Part shown: positions 1 through 8,707 of the stretch, in pieces | Numbering within the stretch: position 1 is the stretch's first letter | How the letters are laid out: each line of letters begins with the position of its first letter | Source: Candidatus Izemoplasma sp. | Lineage (GTDB): Bacteria > Bacillota_I > Bacilli_A > Izemoplasmatales > Izemoplasmataceae | NCBI GenBank assembly: GCA_021736285.1 | Contig: JAIPGE010000005.1 | Coordinates: 1 to 20,363, forward strand | Direction of reading: 5' to 3' | DNA length: 20,363 nt | Position numbers and translations under genes: made by a program | Notes under the pieces: model-generated | Database searches by the model: none | What the model saw: only the letters and a program-made list of their open reading frames with translations | What the model was told of the DNA's origin: nothing

Positions 1-466
1 AGAAATGGTAACAGGAATTGATTTAATTAAAGAACAAATTCGTGTAGCAAGTGGCGAAAAATTAACAATTAAGCAAGAAGATGTGACATTAACAGGGTAT
101 GCGATTGAATGTCGAATCAATGCTGAAGATCCTAATCATGATTTCAGACCATCCCCCGGACATGTTTCATTACTACATGTGCCCAATGGATTTGGTGTTC
201 GGTTTGACAGTTTTATTTATACAGGATATACCGTTAGCCCTTATTATGATTCATTGATTGGTAAATTAATTGTCCACGATAACACCCGTGAAGCAGCAAT
301 TAAAAAAATGAAAGCAGCACTCGATGAATTGATTATCGAGGGATTATCTCATAATCGACATTTTTGTCGACAAATTGTTACCCATCCTAAGTTTGTTGAA
401 GGTGACTTTGATACATCATTTATTGCAAAATATAGAGATACACTGATAGGTGATGACGATGAATGA
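1..466 (+). CDS. accC: Biotin carboxylase subunit of acetyl-CoA carboxylase, C-terminal part (5' end outside window)
   Basis: This is the last third of biotin carboxylase, which carboxylates the biotin on BCCP with ATP and bicarbonate as the first half of malonyl-CoA synthesis. The open frame enters from the left edge (codons start at base 2), so the ATG at base 5 is internal. Visible family motifs are EMVTGIDLIKEQI at the left edge, ECRINAEDP, PSPG and a GYTVSPYYDSLIGKL stretch, all in the order expected for the C-terminal domain. About 154 codons of a usual ~450 are present. The stop codon lies inside the accD start region, so the two genes are translationally coupled. accB is not in the window and presumably lies upstream. 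Confidence 0.96.
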   Translation, partial: EMVTGIDLIKEQIRVASGEKLTIKQEDVTLTGYAIECRINAEDPNHDFRPSPGHVSLLHVPNGFGVRFDSFIYTGYTVSPYYDSLIGKLIVHDNTREAAIKKMKAALDELIIEGLSHNRHFCRQIVTHPKFVEGDFDTSFIAKYRDTLIGDDDE

Positions 467-1340
467 ACTCGTTAAAGCATTTGAAACACGAAAAAAAGAG
501 GCTAAGAAAGCAAAATATCTAAAAGTTAAACAAAATTATAAGCATGCGGTTGATGTACCAAAAGGGTTGTATGAGAAATGTCCAAAATGCAAAGAAACAG
601 TAAATATGACCCATATGAAAAAAACACTCTTTACCTGTAAGCATTGTAATGAGCATTTTAGAATGCGCGCGGTCGATAGAATTCGACTCACAGTAGATAG
701 TGGTTCTTTTGTTGAAAAAGGGCTCGGATTTATTACATTAAATCCGTTATTTAACGAAGGCTATGACGAAAAAATTAAGTCATATCAAGAGCGAACAAAA
801 CTCGATGAAGCATACATTTATGGGTATGGTGAAATTCTTGGAAATCCCTGTGTCATTGGGGTTATGGATAGCTATTTTTTAATGGGAAGCATGGGTAGTG
901 TTGTTGGCGAAAAAGTAACTAAAAGTTTTGAATATGCAATCTATAAACAATTGCCTATTATCATCTTTACTGCCAGTGGTGGCGCCCGTATGCAAGAAGG
1001 TATTTTTAGCTTAATGCAAATGGCCAAAACCAGTGCTGCTGTAAAACAACACAGTAATCAAGGACTATTATATATCAGTGTCTTAACCCATCCCACAACC
1101 GGCGGTGTTACTGCTAGTTTTGCCACATTAGGTGATATTATTCTTGCTGAGCCAGGCGCATTGATTGGCTTTGCGGGACCAAGAGTTATCGAACAAACAA
1201 TAAATGAAACATTGCCTGAAGGGTTTCAACGCAGTGAATTCTTATTAGAAAAAGGATTCATTGATCAGATTGTCGACCGTAAAGAGATGAAACAGACCCT
1301 GAGTCAGTTATTGCACTATCATAAGAAGGTGATGGGATGA
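459..1340 (+). CDS. accD: Acetyl-CoA carboxylase carboxyltransferase subunit beta
   Basis: This is the beta subunit of the carboxyltransferase half-reaction, which moves the carboxyl group from carboxybiotin to acetyl-CoA; it works as an alpha2beta2 complex with AccA. A zinc ribbon is visible at the N-terminus: C41-x2-C44 and C60-x2-C63. A crotonase-type fold follows, with FTASGGARMQEG and the glycine-rich PTTGGVTASFATLGD and GFAGPRVIEQT stretches. The 293 aa length is normal. A GTG at 450 and ATG at 453 are also in frame, but ATG 459 is preferred because AGGTG at 448-452 then sits at proper ribosome-binding distance. The start overlaps the end of accC. Confidence 0.95.
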   Translation: MNELVKAFETRKKEAKKAKYLKVKQNYKHAVDVPKGLYEKCPKCKETVNMTHMKKTLFTCKHCNEHFRMRAVDRIRLTVDSGSFVEKGLGFITLNPLFNEGYDEKIKSYQERTKLDEAYIYGYGEILGNPCVIGVMDSYFLMGSMGSVVGEKVTKSFEYAIYKQLPIIIFTASGGARMQEGIFSLMQMAKTSAAVKQHSNQGLLYISVLTHPTTGGVTASFATLGDIILAEPGALIGFAGPRVIEQTINETLPEGFQRSEFLLEKGFIDQIVDRKEMKQTLSQLLHYHKKVMG

Positions 1341-2293
1341 ATATTTTAGATAAAGAACGGAAACTAAAATCATTGTTAACCCAATTAGAAACAATGGAAG
1401 ATGATATATTAATTGTTTCAATTAAACAAAAAATTGAAGATTATAAACATACTGCAATGACCAATTTAACTGCTTGGGATAGAGTGTTATTAGCAAGACA
1501 TCAAAATCGACCAACCGCAAAAGACTACATCAATTATATGTGTGATTCTTTCATTGAATTACATGGCGATCGTTTATACCGTGATGACGGTAGTATCATT
1601 GGCGGAATTGGTGAAATTGATGGAATAGTTGTCACAATTATTGCTGAGCAAAAAGGCAAAACTGTTGATGAAAATATTACACGGAATTTTGCAATGCCAC
1701 ACCCAGAAGGATATCGTAAAGCATTGCGATTGATGCAACAAGCTGAAAAATTTAATCGTCCAATTGTGACACTAATTGACACGCCAGGTGCGTATCCGGG
1801 GATTGGTGCTGAAGAACGTGGACAAGGGGAAGCAATTGCTAAGAATCTTTATGAAATGAGTCATTTGAAAGTTCCGATTATTGCCCTTGTCATTGGTGAA
1901 GGTGGTAGTGGTGGTGCCCTTGCACTAGGTGTTGCAGATCAAATCTTAATGTTAGAAAATGCTATCTATTCAATATTAAGTCCTGAAGGATATGCTTCTA
2001 TTTTATGGAAAGATGCCAGCAAAGCTAGTGCAGCTGCTGAAAGTATGAAACTCACCAGTTATGATTTAGAAGAACTAAGCATTATTGATGGTATTATTAA
2101 AGAACCGATTGGTGGGGCGCACTATAATCCGACACAAACGTTTGAAAAGACCAAACAGACGATCATTAAAGAGCTACTTGCTCTGAAGAGCATTAAACAA
2201 AGTGATTTGCTACAAAAACGGTATCAAAAATATCGTAAAATAGGCTTTTTCCAACGGTTTAATTATGACAACTTAGGAGGAATTAAACGATGA
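1337..2293 (+). CDS. accA: Acetyl-CoA carboxylase carboxyltransferase subunit alpha
   Basis: This is the alpha subunit of the carboxyltransferase, partner of AccD. The 318 aa length matches the family. Recognisable segments are YINYMCDSFIELHGDR near residue 65, PHPEGYRKALRLMQQAEKF, the TLIDTPGAYPGIGAEERGQG active-site region, IGEGGSGGALALGVAD and ILSPEGYASILWKD. The start codon overlaps the accD stop (ATGA), with AGAAGGTG upstream as ribosome binding site. The overlap fits the equal amounts of the two subunits needed for the complex. No anomalies were seen. Confidence 0.97.
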   Translation: MNILDKERKLKSLLTQLETMEDDILIVSIKQKIEDYKHTAMTNLTAWDRVLLARHQNRPTAKDYINYMCDSFIELHGDRLYRDDGSIIGGIGEIDGIVVTIIAEQKGKTVDENITRNFAMPHPEGYRKALRLMQQAEKFNRPIVTLIDTPGAYPGIGAEERGQGEAIAKNLYEMSHLKVPIIALVIGEGGSGGALALGVADQILMLENAIYSILSPEGYASILWKDASKASAAAESMKLTSYDLEELSIIDGIIKEPIGGAHYNPTQTFEKTKQTIIKELLALKSIKQSDLLQKRYQKYRKIGFFQRFNYDNLGGIKR

Positions 2294-3258
2294 AGTATTC
2301 AAAAATAAATGGCACAGGTCATGCCGTGCCAAGACAAATATATACCAATGATGACCTTGCTAAAATCGTTGATACAAACGATGAGTGGATCGTATCACGG
2401 ACAGGTATTAAACAACGTCATATCAGTACCGATGAAACAACGACAGACCTTGCTTATAATGCTGCATTAAAGGCAATTGAGGCATCGAGTGTGACACTAA
2501 ATGATATCGAGATGGTCATTGTCGCAACCGTTACACCAGACCATGCGTTTCCGGGGGTAAGTAATTTATTACAAAAACGGTTGGGATTAGATGAAATACC
2601 AACCTTTGACATCAATGCAGCGTGTAGTGGTTTTATCTATGCTTTAAACATAGCTGATAAGATGATATTAAGTAGTGCCTATAACCATATCTTAATTATT
2701 GGCGCAGAAACATTAACCCGTCTAACCGATTGGTCGGATCGTAACACATGTGTTTTATTCGGTGATGGTGCCGGGGCAATGGTTATCTCTAAAAGTGAGA
2801 CACCAGGCATAAAAGACATTATTGTCGGAAGTCGAAGTGATGATGAAGGACATCTTATTTGTGATAGCCCAGCGTTGAAAAATCCGTATGAAAACAAAAT
2901 TTCTCAACAAGATCATATCCATATGAACGGTAGAGAAGTGTTCAAGTTTGCAACACGGGTGATGCCAAGTACAATCGTTAATCTACTTGAAAGAAACAAC
3001 ATGCATAAAGATGATATTGACTATGTTGTGGCTCATCAAGCAAACAAACGGATTATTGAAAAAGCCAGTAAAGATGTTGGTATTCCGATGGATAAAATGT
3101 ATGTAAATATTCAAAACTATGGTAATACATCAGCTGCAAGTGTACCAATTGCGATTGATGAAGCTATACGAAAAGGGAAATTAAAACCAGGTGATACCTT
3201 TGTGACCGTTGCGTTTGGTGGCGGATTCACTTATGGTGGCGCATTGATTAAACTATAG
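2290..3258 (+). CDS. fabH: Beta-ketoacyl-ACP synthase III
   Basis: FabH starts fatty-acid synthesis by condensing an acyl-CoA primer with malonyl-ACP. The Cys-His-Asn catalytic triad is visible: C112 in DINAACSGFIYAL, H249 in VVAHQANKRI and N279 in NYGNTSAAS. The N-terminal GTGHAVP and the DEWIVSRTGI motif are also typical. Length is 322 aa, as usual. AGGAGG at 2275-2280 precedes the ATG, which overlaps the accA stop by four bases. Primer preference (acetyl- or branched-chain CoA) cannot be told from these motifs. In many Bacillota clusters acpP follows fabH; here fabK follows directly. Confidence 0.96.
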   Translation: MKYSKINGTGHAVPRQIYTNDDLAKIVDTNDEWIVSRTGIKQRHISTDETTTDLAYNAALKAIEASSVTLNDIEMVIVATVTPDHAFPGVSNLLQKRLGLDEIPTFDINAACSGFIYALNIADKMILSSAYNHILIIGAETLTRLTDWSDRNTCVLFGDGAGAMVISKSETPGIKDIIVGSRSDDEGHLICDSPALKNPYENKISQQDHIHMNGREVFKFATRVMPSTIVNLLERNNMHKDDIDYVVAHQANKRIIEKASKDVGIPMDKMYVNIQNYGNTSAASVPIAIDEAIRKGKLKPGDTFVTVAFGGGFTYGGALIKL

Positions 3259-3266
3259 GTGATAAG

Positions 3267-4196
3267 ATGCAAAAACTAACCGATTTACTAGGATCTAAGT
3301 ACCCCATTATTCAAGGTGGTATGGCAAATATAGCAACAGCTGAACTGTGTGCAGCAGTCAGTAATGCAGGTGGCTTTGGATTGATTGGATGCGGTGGCTG
3401 GGATGTTGCACGTGTAAAATCAGAAATTAGGAAGGCAAAAGCATTAACAAAGCAACCATTTGGTATCAATATCATGTTGATAAGTCCTTATGCTGAAGCA
3501 ATCAGTGATTTGGTCATTGAAGAAAGAATTGAAGTTGTCACAACAGGTGCGGGTAATCCTGGCATCTATCTTAAAAAGTGGCAAGACGCAGGGATTAAAG
3601 TTATCCCTGTTGTCCCGAGTGTTGCCTACGCAAAACGCTTAGCCAAAAAGGGTGTCGATGCCCTTATTGTTGAAGGAACAGAAGCAGGTGGCCATGTTGG
3701 TGAATTGACCACCTTCACACTTGTGCCTCAAGTTGTTGATGCAGTTGATATCCCTGTTATTGCTGCAGGTGGAATTGCTGATTATCGTGGATTTGATGCA
3801 GCAATAAGTTTAGGTGCAAGTGGCGTTCAAATTGGAACCGTATTACTTGCTAGTGAAGAATGTCCGATTCATGCTAATTACAAAGCAAGAGTCGTAAGCG
3901 CAAGAGACACTGATACAATCGTAACAGGACGCAATACAGGCGCACCGGTTCGCGTTATTAAAAATAAAATGGCAAGACAATATCTTAAACTAACTGAAGA
4001 CAAAAATGTACCACTCGCAGAATTAGAAAAACTAACCTTAGGAAGTTTAAAGAAAGCAGTTTTTGAAGGAAATATGGATGATGGCAGTATCATGGCTGGA
4101 CAAAGTGCTGGTATTGTCAAATCAATTCGTCCGGTCAAAACGATTTTAGAAAGCATTTATGAACAGAGCTACTATGTGAAAGCAGGTGTGTTATGA
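3267..4196 (+). CDS. fabK: Enoyl-ACP reductase II (FMN-dependent)
   Basis: FabK reduces the trans-2-enoyl-ACP in the last step of each elongation cycle and replaces FabI in many Bacillota. The protein is a TIM-barrel flavoprotein of the nitronate-monooxygenase superfamily. Visible motifs are YPIIQGGMA near the N-terminus, TTGAGNPG, VEGTEAGGHVGE with the family histidine at H143, IPVIAAGGIAD and GASGVQIGT (FMN phosphate binding). The 309 aa length and the EGTEAGGHVGELTTF sequence match true FabK better than generic nitronate monooxygenases. It lies eight bases after fabH and overlaps fabD by four. No other enoyl-ACP reductase family is seen in the window. Confidence 0.92.
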   Translation: MQKLTDLLGSKYPIIQGGMANIATAELCAAVSNAGGFGLIGCGGWDVARVKSEIRKAKALTKQPFGINIMLISPYAEAISDLVIEERIEVVTTGAGNPGIYLKKWQDAGIKVIPVVPSVAYAKRLAKKGVDALIVEGTEAGGHVGELTTFTLVPQVVDAVDIPVIAAGGIADYRGFDAAISLGASGVQIGTVLLASEECPIHANYKARVVSARDTDTIVTGRNTGAPVRVIKNKMARQYLKLTEDKNVPLAELEKLTLGSLKKAVFEGNMDDGSIMAGQSAGIVKSIRPVKTILESIYEQSYYVKAGVL

Positions 4197-5104
4197 AACT
4201 TGGATTCATGTTTACAGGACAAGGTAGTGAAGTGGTTGATATGGGTCTTGACTTTGTAACAGAATACGATCTCGTATCCAATCTATTTGAACAAGCTAAA
4301 GCCATCTTAGGATATGATCCGATAGAGGCATTAAAAGATAAAAACACGTTTAAAGATACTGCAAAAATACAACCATTAACCTTTTTATTTCAAGTAGCGA
4401 TTATCGAGTTATTAAAGATACATAAGATTCAATCAGAGGTGACATTTGGGTTATCACTGGGTGAATATAGCGCACTTTATGATGCCGGTGTATTTGATTT
4501 GAATACCGGATTACGAGTGTTAGAAAAACGGGGGTTATATATGCAAGTCGCCGCGCAAAACAATCAAGGTAAGATGTGTGCGATGATTGGGCTCGATAAA
4601 ACAACTTTAAAAGACATTATTGAGCCGCTTGAAGATGTTGTTATAGCAAACTATAATACTCCTAAACAATTGGTTATTAGTGGCACAGAAAAAGGCGTAA
4701 AAAAGGCGGTTGAAGTTGCCACAAAAAATGGTGTAAAACGGGCCATAATGTTGTCAACACAAGGCGCATTTCATAGTTTTTTAATGGATGAAGCAAAAAC
4801 AAAGTTTCAATCATTTATTGAACCACTTCAGTTTAATGACCCACAAAAGCATCTTTATGTCAACGTGACAGGTGATTTATGTAAAGGAGATCTCAAATCT
4901 AATATGATTAATCAAATCACATCGCCGGTGTTATTTTATCAAATTATCGAGAAGTTAAAAGATATTGATTACTTAATTGAAATTGGACCCAAAAAAGTAT
5001 TATGTAACATGGTCAAACGGATCAATCGTAAACAAAAAACATTGCTCATTCATGATGTCACATCTTTTGAGCAAGCATTGGAGGTTTTAACAAATGAAAA
5101 ATAA
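4193..5104 (+). CDS. fabD: Malonyl-CoA:ACP transacylase
   Basis: FabD transfers the malonyl group from CoA to ACP. The nucleophile is S88 in GLSLGEYSAL, the catalytic histidine is H194 in GAFHSFLM, and R113 in EKRGLYMQ is the malonate-carboxylate-binding position. The oxyanion region reads FTGQGSE, where most family members have GQGSQ. The elbow reads GLSLG instead of GHSLG, a change I recall from streptococcal FabD as well, and AFHS replaces the common PFHS. Length of 303 aa is normal, and nothing suggests inactivity. The gene overlaps fabK by four bases and fabG by eleven. Confidence 0.92.
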   Translation: MKLGFMFTGQGSEVVDMGLDFVTEYDLVSNLFEQAKAILGYDPIEALKDKNTFKDTAKIQPLTFLFQVAIIELLKIHKIQSEVTFGLSLGEYSALYDAGVFDLNTGLRVLEKRGLYMQVAAQNNQGKMCAMIGLDKTTLKDIIEPLEDVVIANYNTPKQLVISGTEKGVKKAVEVATKNGVKRAIMLSTQGAFHSFLMDEAKTKFQSFIEPLQFNDPQKHLYVNVTGDLCKGDLKSNMINQITSPVLFYQIIEKLKDIDYLIEIGPKKVLCNMVKRINRKQKTLLIHDVTSFEQALEVLTNEK

Positions 5105-5834
5105 CAATCAAACGGTTATCATTACAGGTGCTAACAGCGGTATCGGTAAAAAAATCGCACTTGCTTTTGGGGCACAAAAAGCCAACGTTGTTGTGAATTA
5201 TATCGTTGATGAAAGCAGTGCAGATGATGTCGTAACTGCGATAAAAGATTTGGGTGGTAACGCTATTACCTATCATGCCGATGTCACCGATTTAGAAGCT
5301 TGTCAAACAATGGTTAAAACAGCGCAATCGACATTTGATAGTGTTGATGTTTTAGTCAATAATAGTGGTATTACAAGAGATAACTTAATCATTCGGATGA
5401 AAGAAACAGATTTTGATCAAGTCATAGATGTCAACTTAAAAGGGGCATGGAATATGTCGAAAAGTGTGGCTCGTGTGATGATGAAACAAAAACGTGGAAA
5501 TATTATTAATATATCAAGTGTGGTAGGAATCATTGGTAATCCTGGCCAAAGTAATTATGTGGCATCAAAAGCAGGATTAATTGGACTAACAAAATCACTT
5601 AGTAAAGAACTCGGGTTACGTGGCATTCGTGTGAACGCAATTGCGCCAGGATTTATCCAAACAAAAATGACTGATGCGTTAGATGACGATGTGAAAGCTG
5701 CCTATCTACAACAAATTCCATTAAATGCATTTGGTAAAGCTGAAGACATTGCGCATGCAGCACTCTTTTTAGCAAGTCCAAAAGCCAGTTATATTACTGG
5801 ACAAGTTTTAAATGTAAATGGGGGGATGATTTAA
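5094..5834 (+). CDS. fabG: 3-oxoacyl-ACP reductase
   Basis: FabG is the NADPH-dependent ketoreductase of the elongation cycle. It is a classical short-chain dehydrogenase: TGANSGIG at residues 11-18 (cofactor binding), NNSG at 89-92 (usual NNAG), N114, and the catalytic S142, Y155 and K159 in the SNYVASKAG region. The C-terminus ITGQVLNVNGG is typical of FabG. Length is 246 aa. The start lies inside the end of fabD and is served by GGAGG at 5080-5084. The operon position between fabD and fabF supports FabG over a generic dehydrogenase. Confidence 0.95.
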   Translation: MKNNNQTVIITGANSGIGKKIALAFGAQKANVVVNYIVDESSADDVVTAIKDLGGNAITYHADVTDLEACQTMVKTAQSTFDSVDVLVNNSGITRDNLIIRMKETDFDQVIDVNLKGAWNMSKSVARVMMKQKRGNIINISSVVGIIGNPGQSNYVASKAGLIGLTKSLSKELGLRGIRVNAIAPGFIQTKMTDALDDDVKAAYLQQIPLNAFGKAEDIAHAALFLASPKASYITGQVLNVNGGMI

Positions 5835-6922
5835 TGCAAATACCATTACTTACAATCAATAATAAAAGTGTAAAATATCCCATTATTCAAGGGGGAATGG
5901 GAATTCGTATTAGTCTAAAAAAATTAGCGCGTGCGGCAATGAATAGTGGCATTGTTGCTACGATTAGTTCTGCTCAAATTGGATTGTTTAAACCAGGGTT
6001 TCAAAAAGATCCTGTTGGCGTAAATCAAGAAGCGTTAAAAGATGAAATTAATGCGATTCGAAAGACCAATCCCGATGGGATTTTAGGTGTCAATGTGATG
6101 CATGCGATTAATCATTATGAAACGTATTGTCGCTTTTTAAGTCAACAAGACATTGATTTTATTATTAGTGGTGCTGGATTACCTACTGATTTACCAGCAT
6201 ATATTAAAGGAACACCAGTTCAAGGTGCCTTTATCATCTCGTCAGCACGGGCTGCTAAAATTATGTTAAGAAAATGGGACCGAGATTATCAGTATATGCC
6301 TGCGTTTATTGTGTGTGAAGGGCCACTTGCAGGTGGTCATTTAGGATTTTCAAAAGCACAATTTGAGGCTGGTGATGTTGAATCTTTAGAATCAATTGTA
6401 ACAACAACAAAAAAAGTAGTTGCACCATTTGAAAAAAAGTATGATATAAAAATTCCCATCATTGCAGCAGGTGGCATCCATGATGGCAAAGATATGGCTC
6501 ATTCTATTGAAGCAGGATCTGATGGTGTACAAATCGCAACCCGGTTTATCGGAACAAAAGAATGTGATGCATCAGACGAGTACAAGATGATGGTGCTAAA
6601 TGCAACCAAGGAAGATATTGTACGGGTTTCGAGTCCAGCAGGGTTACCCGGAAGAGCTGTTCGCAACTATTTAACTGAGAAACTTAAAACCAACAATATC
6701 ACAGTCACACATTGTGTTGACTGTCTAAAGTCATGTGCAAAAAAAGATATTCCATATTGTATCACTGAACAATTGGGTAATGCAGCAAATGGAGATCAAA
6801 ATGGATTGATTTTTACTGGCGCGAAAGCTTATCTGATGAATACCATTGAAACGGTGGATGATATTGTGTCATCAATTATAAGAAGTTGTCAATTAGAATT
6901 ACAAAAAGTAGGAGGAATGTAA
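5834..6922 (+). CDS. Second FabK/nitronate-monooxygenase-family flavoprotein with C-terminal cysteine cluster
   Basis: This 362 aa protein belongs to the same FMN TIM-barrel superfamily as FabK but is clearly a different subgroup. Seen: YPIIQGGMGIRIS at 15-27, GVNVMHA at 85-91, IISGAGLP, EGPLAGGHLGF with H169, IPIIAAGGI and SDGVQIATRFIGT. It is about 50 aa longer than FabK. Near its end it carries C294-x2-C297-x3-C301-x7-C309, which could bind a metal or Fe-S cluster (inference). It sits inside the fab operon, overlapping the fabG stop (TAATG) and one base before fabF. It may be an alternative enoyl-ACP reductase, a nitronate monooxygenase, or a reductase acting on another acyl-ACP; sequence alone does not decide. 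Confidence 0.85.
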   Translation: MQIPLLTINNKSVKYPIIQGGMGIRISLKKLARAAMNSGIVATISSAQIGLFKPGFQKDPVGVNQEALKDEINAIRKTNPDGILGVNVMHAINHYETYCRFLSQQDIDFIISGAGLPTDLPAYIKGTPVQGAFIISSARAAKIMLRKWDRDYQYMPAFIVCEGPLAGGHLGFSKAQFEAGDVESLESIVTTTKKVVAPFEKKYDIKIPIIAAGGIHDGKDMAHSIEAGSDGVQIATRFIGTKECDASDEYKMMVLNATKEDIVRVSSPAGLPGRAVRNYLTEKLKTNNITVTHCVDCLKSCAKKDIPYCITEQLGNAANGDQNGLIFTGAKAYLMNTIETVDDIVSSIIRSCQLELQKVGGM

Positions 6923-6923
6923 T

Positions 6924-8156
6924 ATGAGACGTCGAGTTGTTGTAACGGGATTAGGTGCTTTATCACCAATTGGAAACAACGTTGAAACAATGTGGCATAA
7001 TGCAAAACAAGGTAAGAATGGGATTGATTTTTTAAAACGGATCAACACAGAATATAATGACATAAAAATTGGTGGCGAAATCAAAGATTTTGATTTTGAA
7101 ACCTATTTTGGAAAAAAAGAAATGAAACGGATGGATAAATTTGTCCAATATGCAATGGTCGCAACAGATGAAGCAATGCGCGATGCAAGCTTAGACTTAG
7201 ACAAAGAAGATGTAAAACAGATAGGGGTTTATTACGGCAGTGGTATTGGTGGACTTGAAACAATTGCCAACCAAGAAAACCGTGCCCAATCAAAAGGATA
7301 CAACCGGATCAGTCCGTATTTTATTCCATCGGCAATTATCAATATTGCCGCAGGGAATATTGCCATTAAGTATGGTCTTAAAGGGATTGCAACCTCAAGT
7401 GTAACAGCATGTGCCAGTGCAACCAATAGTATTGGAGAAGCTTTTCATGCAATCCGTGATGGGTATTTAGATGTGGCAGTAACCGGTGGTAGCGAAGGGT
7501 CTTTAATCCCACTGGGTATTGGTGGGTTCAATGTAATGAAGGCTTTAAATAAAAGCAATGATCCAAACAATGCCTCTATGCCGTTTGATAAAAATAGAAG
7601 TGGATTTGTTATGGGAGAAGGTGCCGGAACACTTATTTTAGAAGAATATGAACACGCCCTTGCAAGAGGAGCTAAAATTTATGGTGAGATTTCGGGCTAT
7701 GGCGCAACATGTGATGCCCATCATATTACTTCTCCAAGTCCTGATGGCGAGGGTGCGGCAGATTGTATGGCAATGGCAGTAAGTGATGCGAACATGGCAC
7801 TAAATGAGATTGATTATATTAATGCCCACGGAACATCAACGCCATTAAACGATATTACTGAAACTAAAGCCATCAAACGACTATTTAAAGACCATGCATA
7901 TCAATTACACGTTTCTTCAACCAAAAGTATGACAGGTCATCTACTCGGAGCTAGTGGTGCCATTGAAGCAATTATGACATGCCTTGCAACAAAAGAAGAT
8001 ATCATTCCACCTACAATTAATACAACGGAACTAGACGAAGGCTGCGATTTAGAGTATACTTTAGGTAAAGCTGTATCTAAAAAAGTTGATGTGGCAATCT
8101 CAAATAGTTTGGGATTTGGCGGACATAACGCCACTATCTTATTTAAGAAAGTGTAG
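6924..8156 (+). CDS. fabF: Beta-ketoacyl-ACP synthase II
   Basis: FabF condenses malonyl-ACP with the growing acyl-ACP chain. The Cys-His-His set is visible: C163 in TACASATNSIG, H302 in INAHGTSTPLND and H339 in MTGHLLGASGA, with K334 nearby. The N-terminal VVVTGLGALSPIG and the C-terminal NSLGFGGHNA are diagnostic. Length is 410 aa. AGGAGG at 6910-6915 is an excellent ribosome binding site. No FabB is visible in the window, so FabF is the only elongating condensing enzyme here. Confidence 0.97.
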   Translation: MRRRVVVTGLGALSPIGNNVETMWHNAKQGKNGIDFLKRINTEYNDIKIGGEIKDFDFETYFGKKEMKRMDKFVQYAMVATDEAMRDASLDLDKEDVKQIGVYYGSGIGGLETIANQENRAQSKGYNRISPYFIPSAIINIAAGNIAIKYGLKGIATSSVTACASATNSIGEAFHAIRDGYLDVAVTGGSEGSLIPLGIGGFNVMKALNKSNDPNNASMPFDKNRSGFVMGEGAGTLILEEYEHALARGAKIYGEISGYGATCDAHHITSPSPDGEGAADCMAMAVSDANMALNEIDYINAHGTSTPLNDITETKAIKRLFKDHAYQLHVSSTKSMTGHLLGASGAIEAIMTCLATKEDIIPPTINTTELDEGCDLEYTLGKAVSKKVDVAISNSLGFGGHNATILFKKV

Positions 8157-8164
8157 GGTTATAT

Positions 8165-8593
8165 ATGATATTAAATAGCAATCAAATTCAAGATATTATT
8201 CCTCACAGATATCCTTTTTTAATGATTGATCAAGTGATTGAATTAGAACCAGGTAAACGAGCTGTCGCAATCAAAAACGTAAGTGCTAATGAAATGCAAT
8301 TTATGGGACATTTTCCCCAAGAACACGTTATGCCAGGCGTATTAATGGTTGAGGCTCTTGCACAAGCAGGCGCCGTTGCGATTCTTTCATTAGATGAAAA
8401 CAAAGGTAAAATTGCATATTTTGCCGGGATTGATAAATGTAAATTTAAACACAAAGTTGTTCCTGGAGACCAACTCAAACTTGATGTTGAAATTATTCGA
8501 CAAAAAGGACCGGTTGGTATTGGAAAAGCCGTTGCAACAGTAAATGATAAAATTGCTGTTAAGGCAGAACTTAAATTTGCAATTGAACAATAA
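8165..8593 (+). CDS. fabZ: 3-hydroxyacyl-ACP dehydratase
   Basis: FabZ removes water from 3-hydroxyacyl-ACP to give the enoyl-ACP that FabK reduces. It is a hot-dog fold protein of 142 aa, normal length. Visible are IIPHRYPFLMID near the N-terminus and the active-site segment MGHFPQEHVMPGVLMVEALA with H49 and E63. Only a weak ribosome binding site (TAGGG at 8154-8158) precedes the ATG, which lies eight bases after the fabF stop, so translation probably depends on coupling. It is the last gene of the operon. Confidence 0.96.
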   Translation: MILNSNQIQDIIPHRYPFLMIDQVIELEPGKRAVAIKNVSANEMQFMGHFPQEHVMPGVLMVEALAQAGAVAILSLDENKGKIAYFAGIDKCKFKHKVVPGDQLKLDVEIIRQKGPVGIGKAVATVNDKIAVKAELKFAIEQ

Positions 8594-8595
8594 AT

Positions 8596-8632
8596 AAAAA
8601 CAGATATTCCATTAATTGGCGTATCTGTTTTT
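8596..8632 (+). terminator. Intrinsic terminator after the fab operon
   Basis: An 11-bp perfect inverted repeat, AAAAACAGATA (8596-8606) and TATCTGTTTTT (8622-8632), with a 15-nt loop, starts just after the fabZ stop and ends in a T-run. It separates the FAS-II operon from the methyltransferase gene, which has its own -10 element. The flanking A- and T-runs could let it work in both directions. Confidence 0.75.
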
Positions 8633-8674
8633 GCTCTATTGAGAATAAAAGGCCTTTCATCCTATTTTTTGTTA

Positions 8675-8683
8675 TGTTATAAT
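8675..8683 (+). promoter_or_regulatory. Extended -10 promoter for the methyltransferase-Nudix-dut unit
   Basis: TGTTATAAT is a perfect extended -10 (TG-n-TATAAT, with TATAAT at 8678-8683). No good -35 is seen at 17 bp upstream, which is tolerated with an extended -10. Transcription would begin near 8690, upstream of the GTG at 8708. The position rules out the farther TTG at 8639 as start of the methyltransferase. Confidence 0.6.
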
Positions 8684-8707
8684 AAATTATTCAAAGTGGG
8701 TGATATT

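Noticed and set aside
8639..8707. Longer methyltransferase starting at TTG 8639
   Set aside because: The extended -10 at 8675-8683 lies inside this stretch, the added residues are not family-like, and GTG 8708 has a ribosome binding site.
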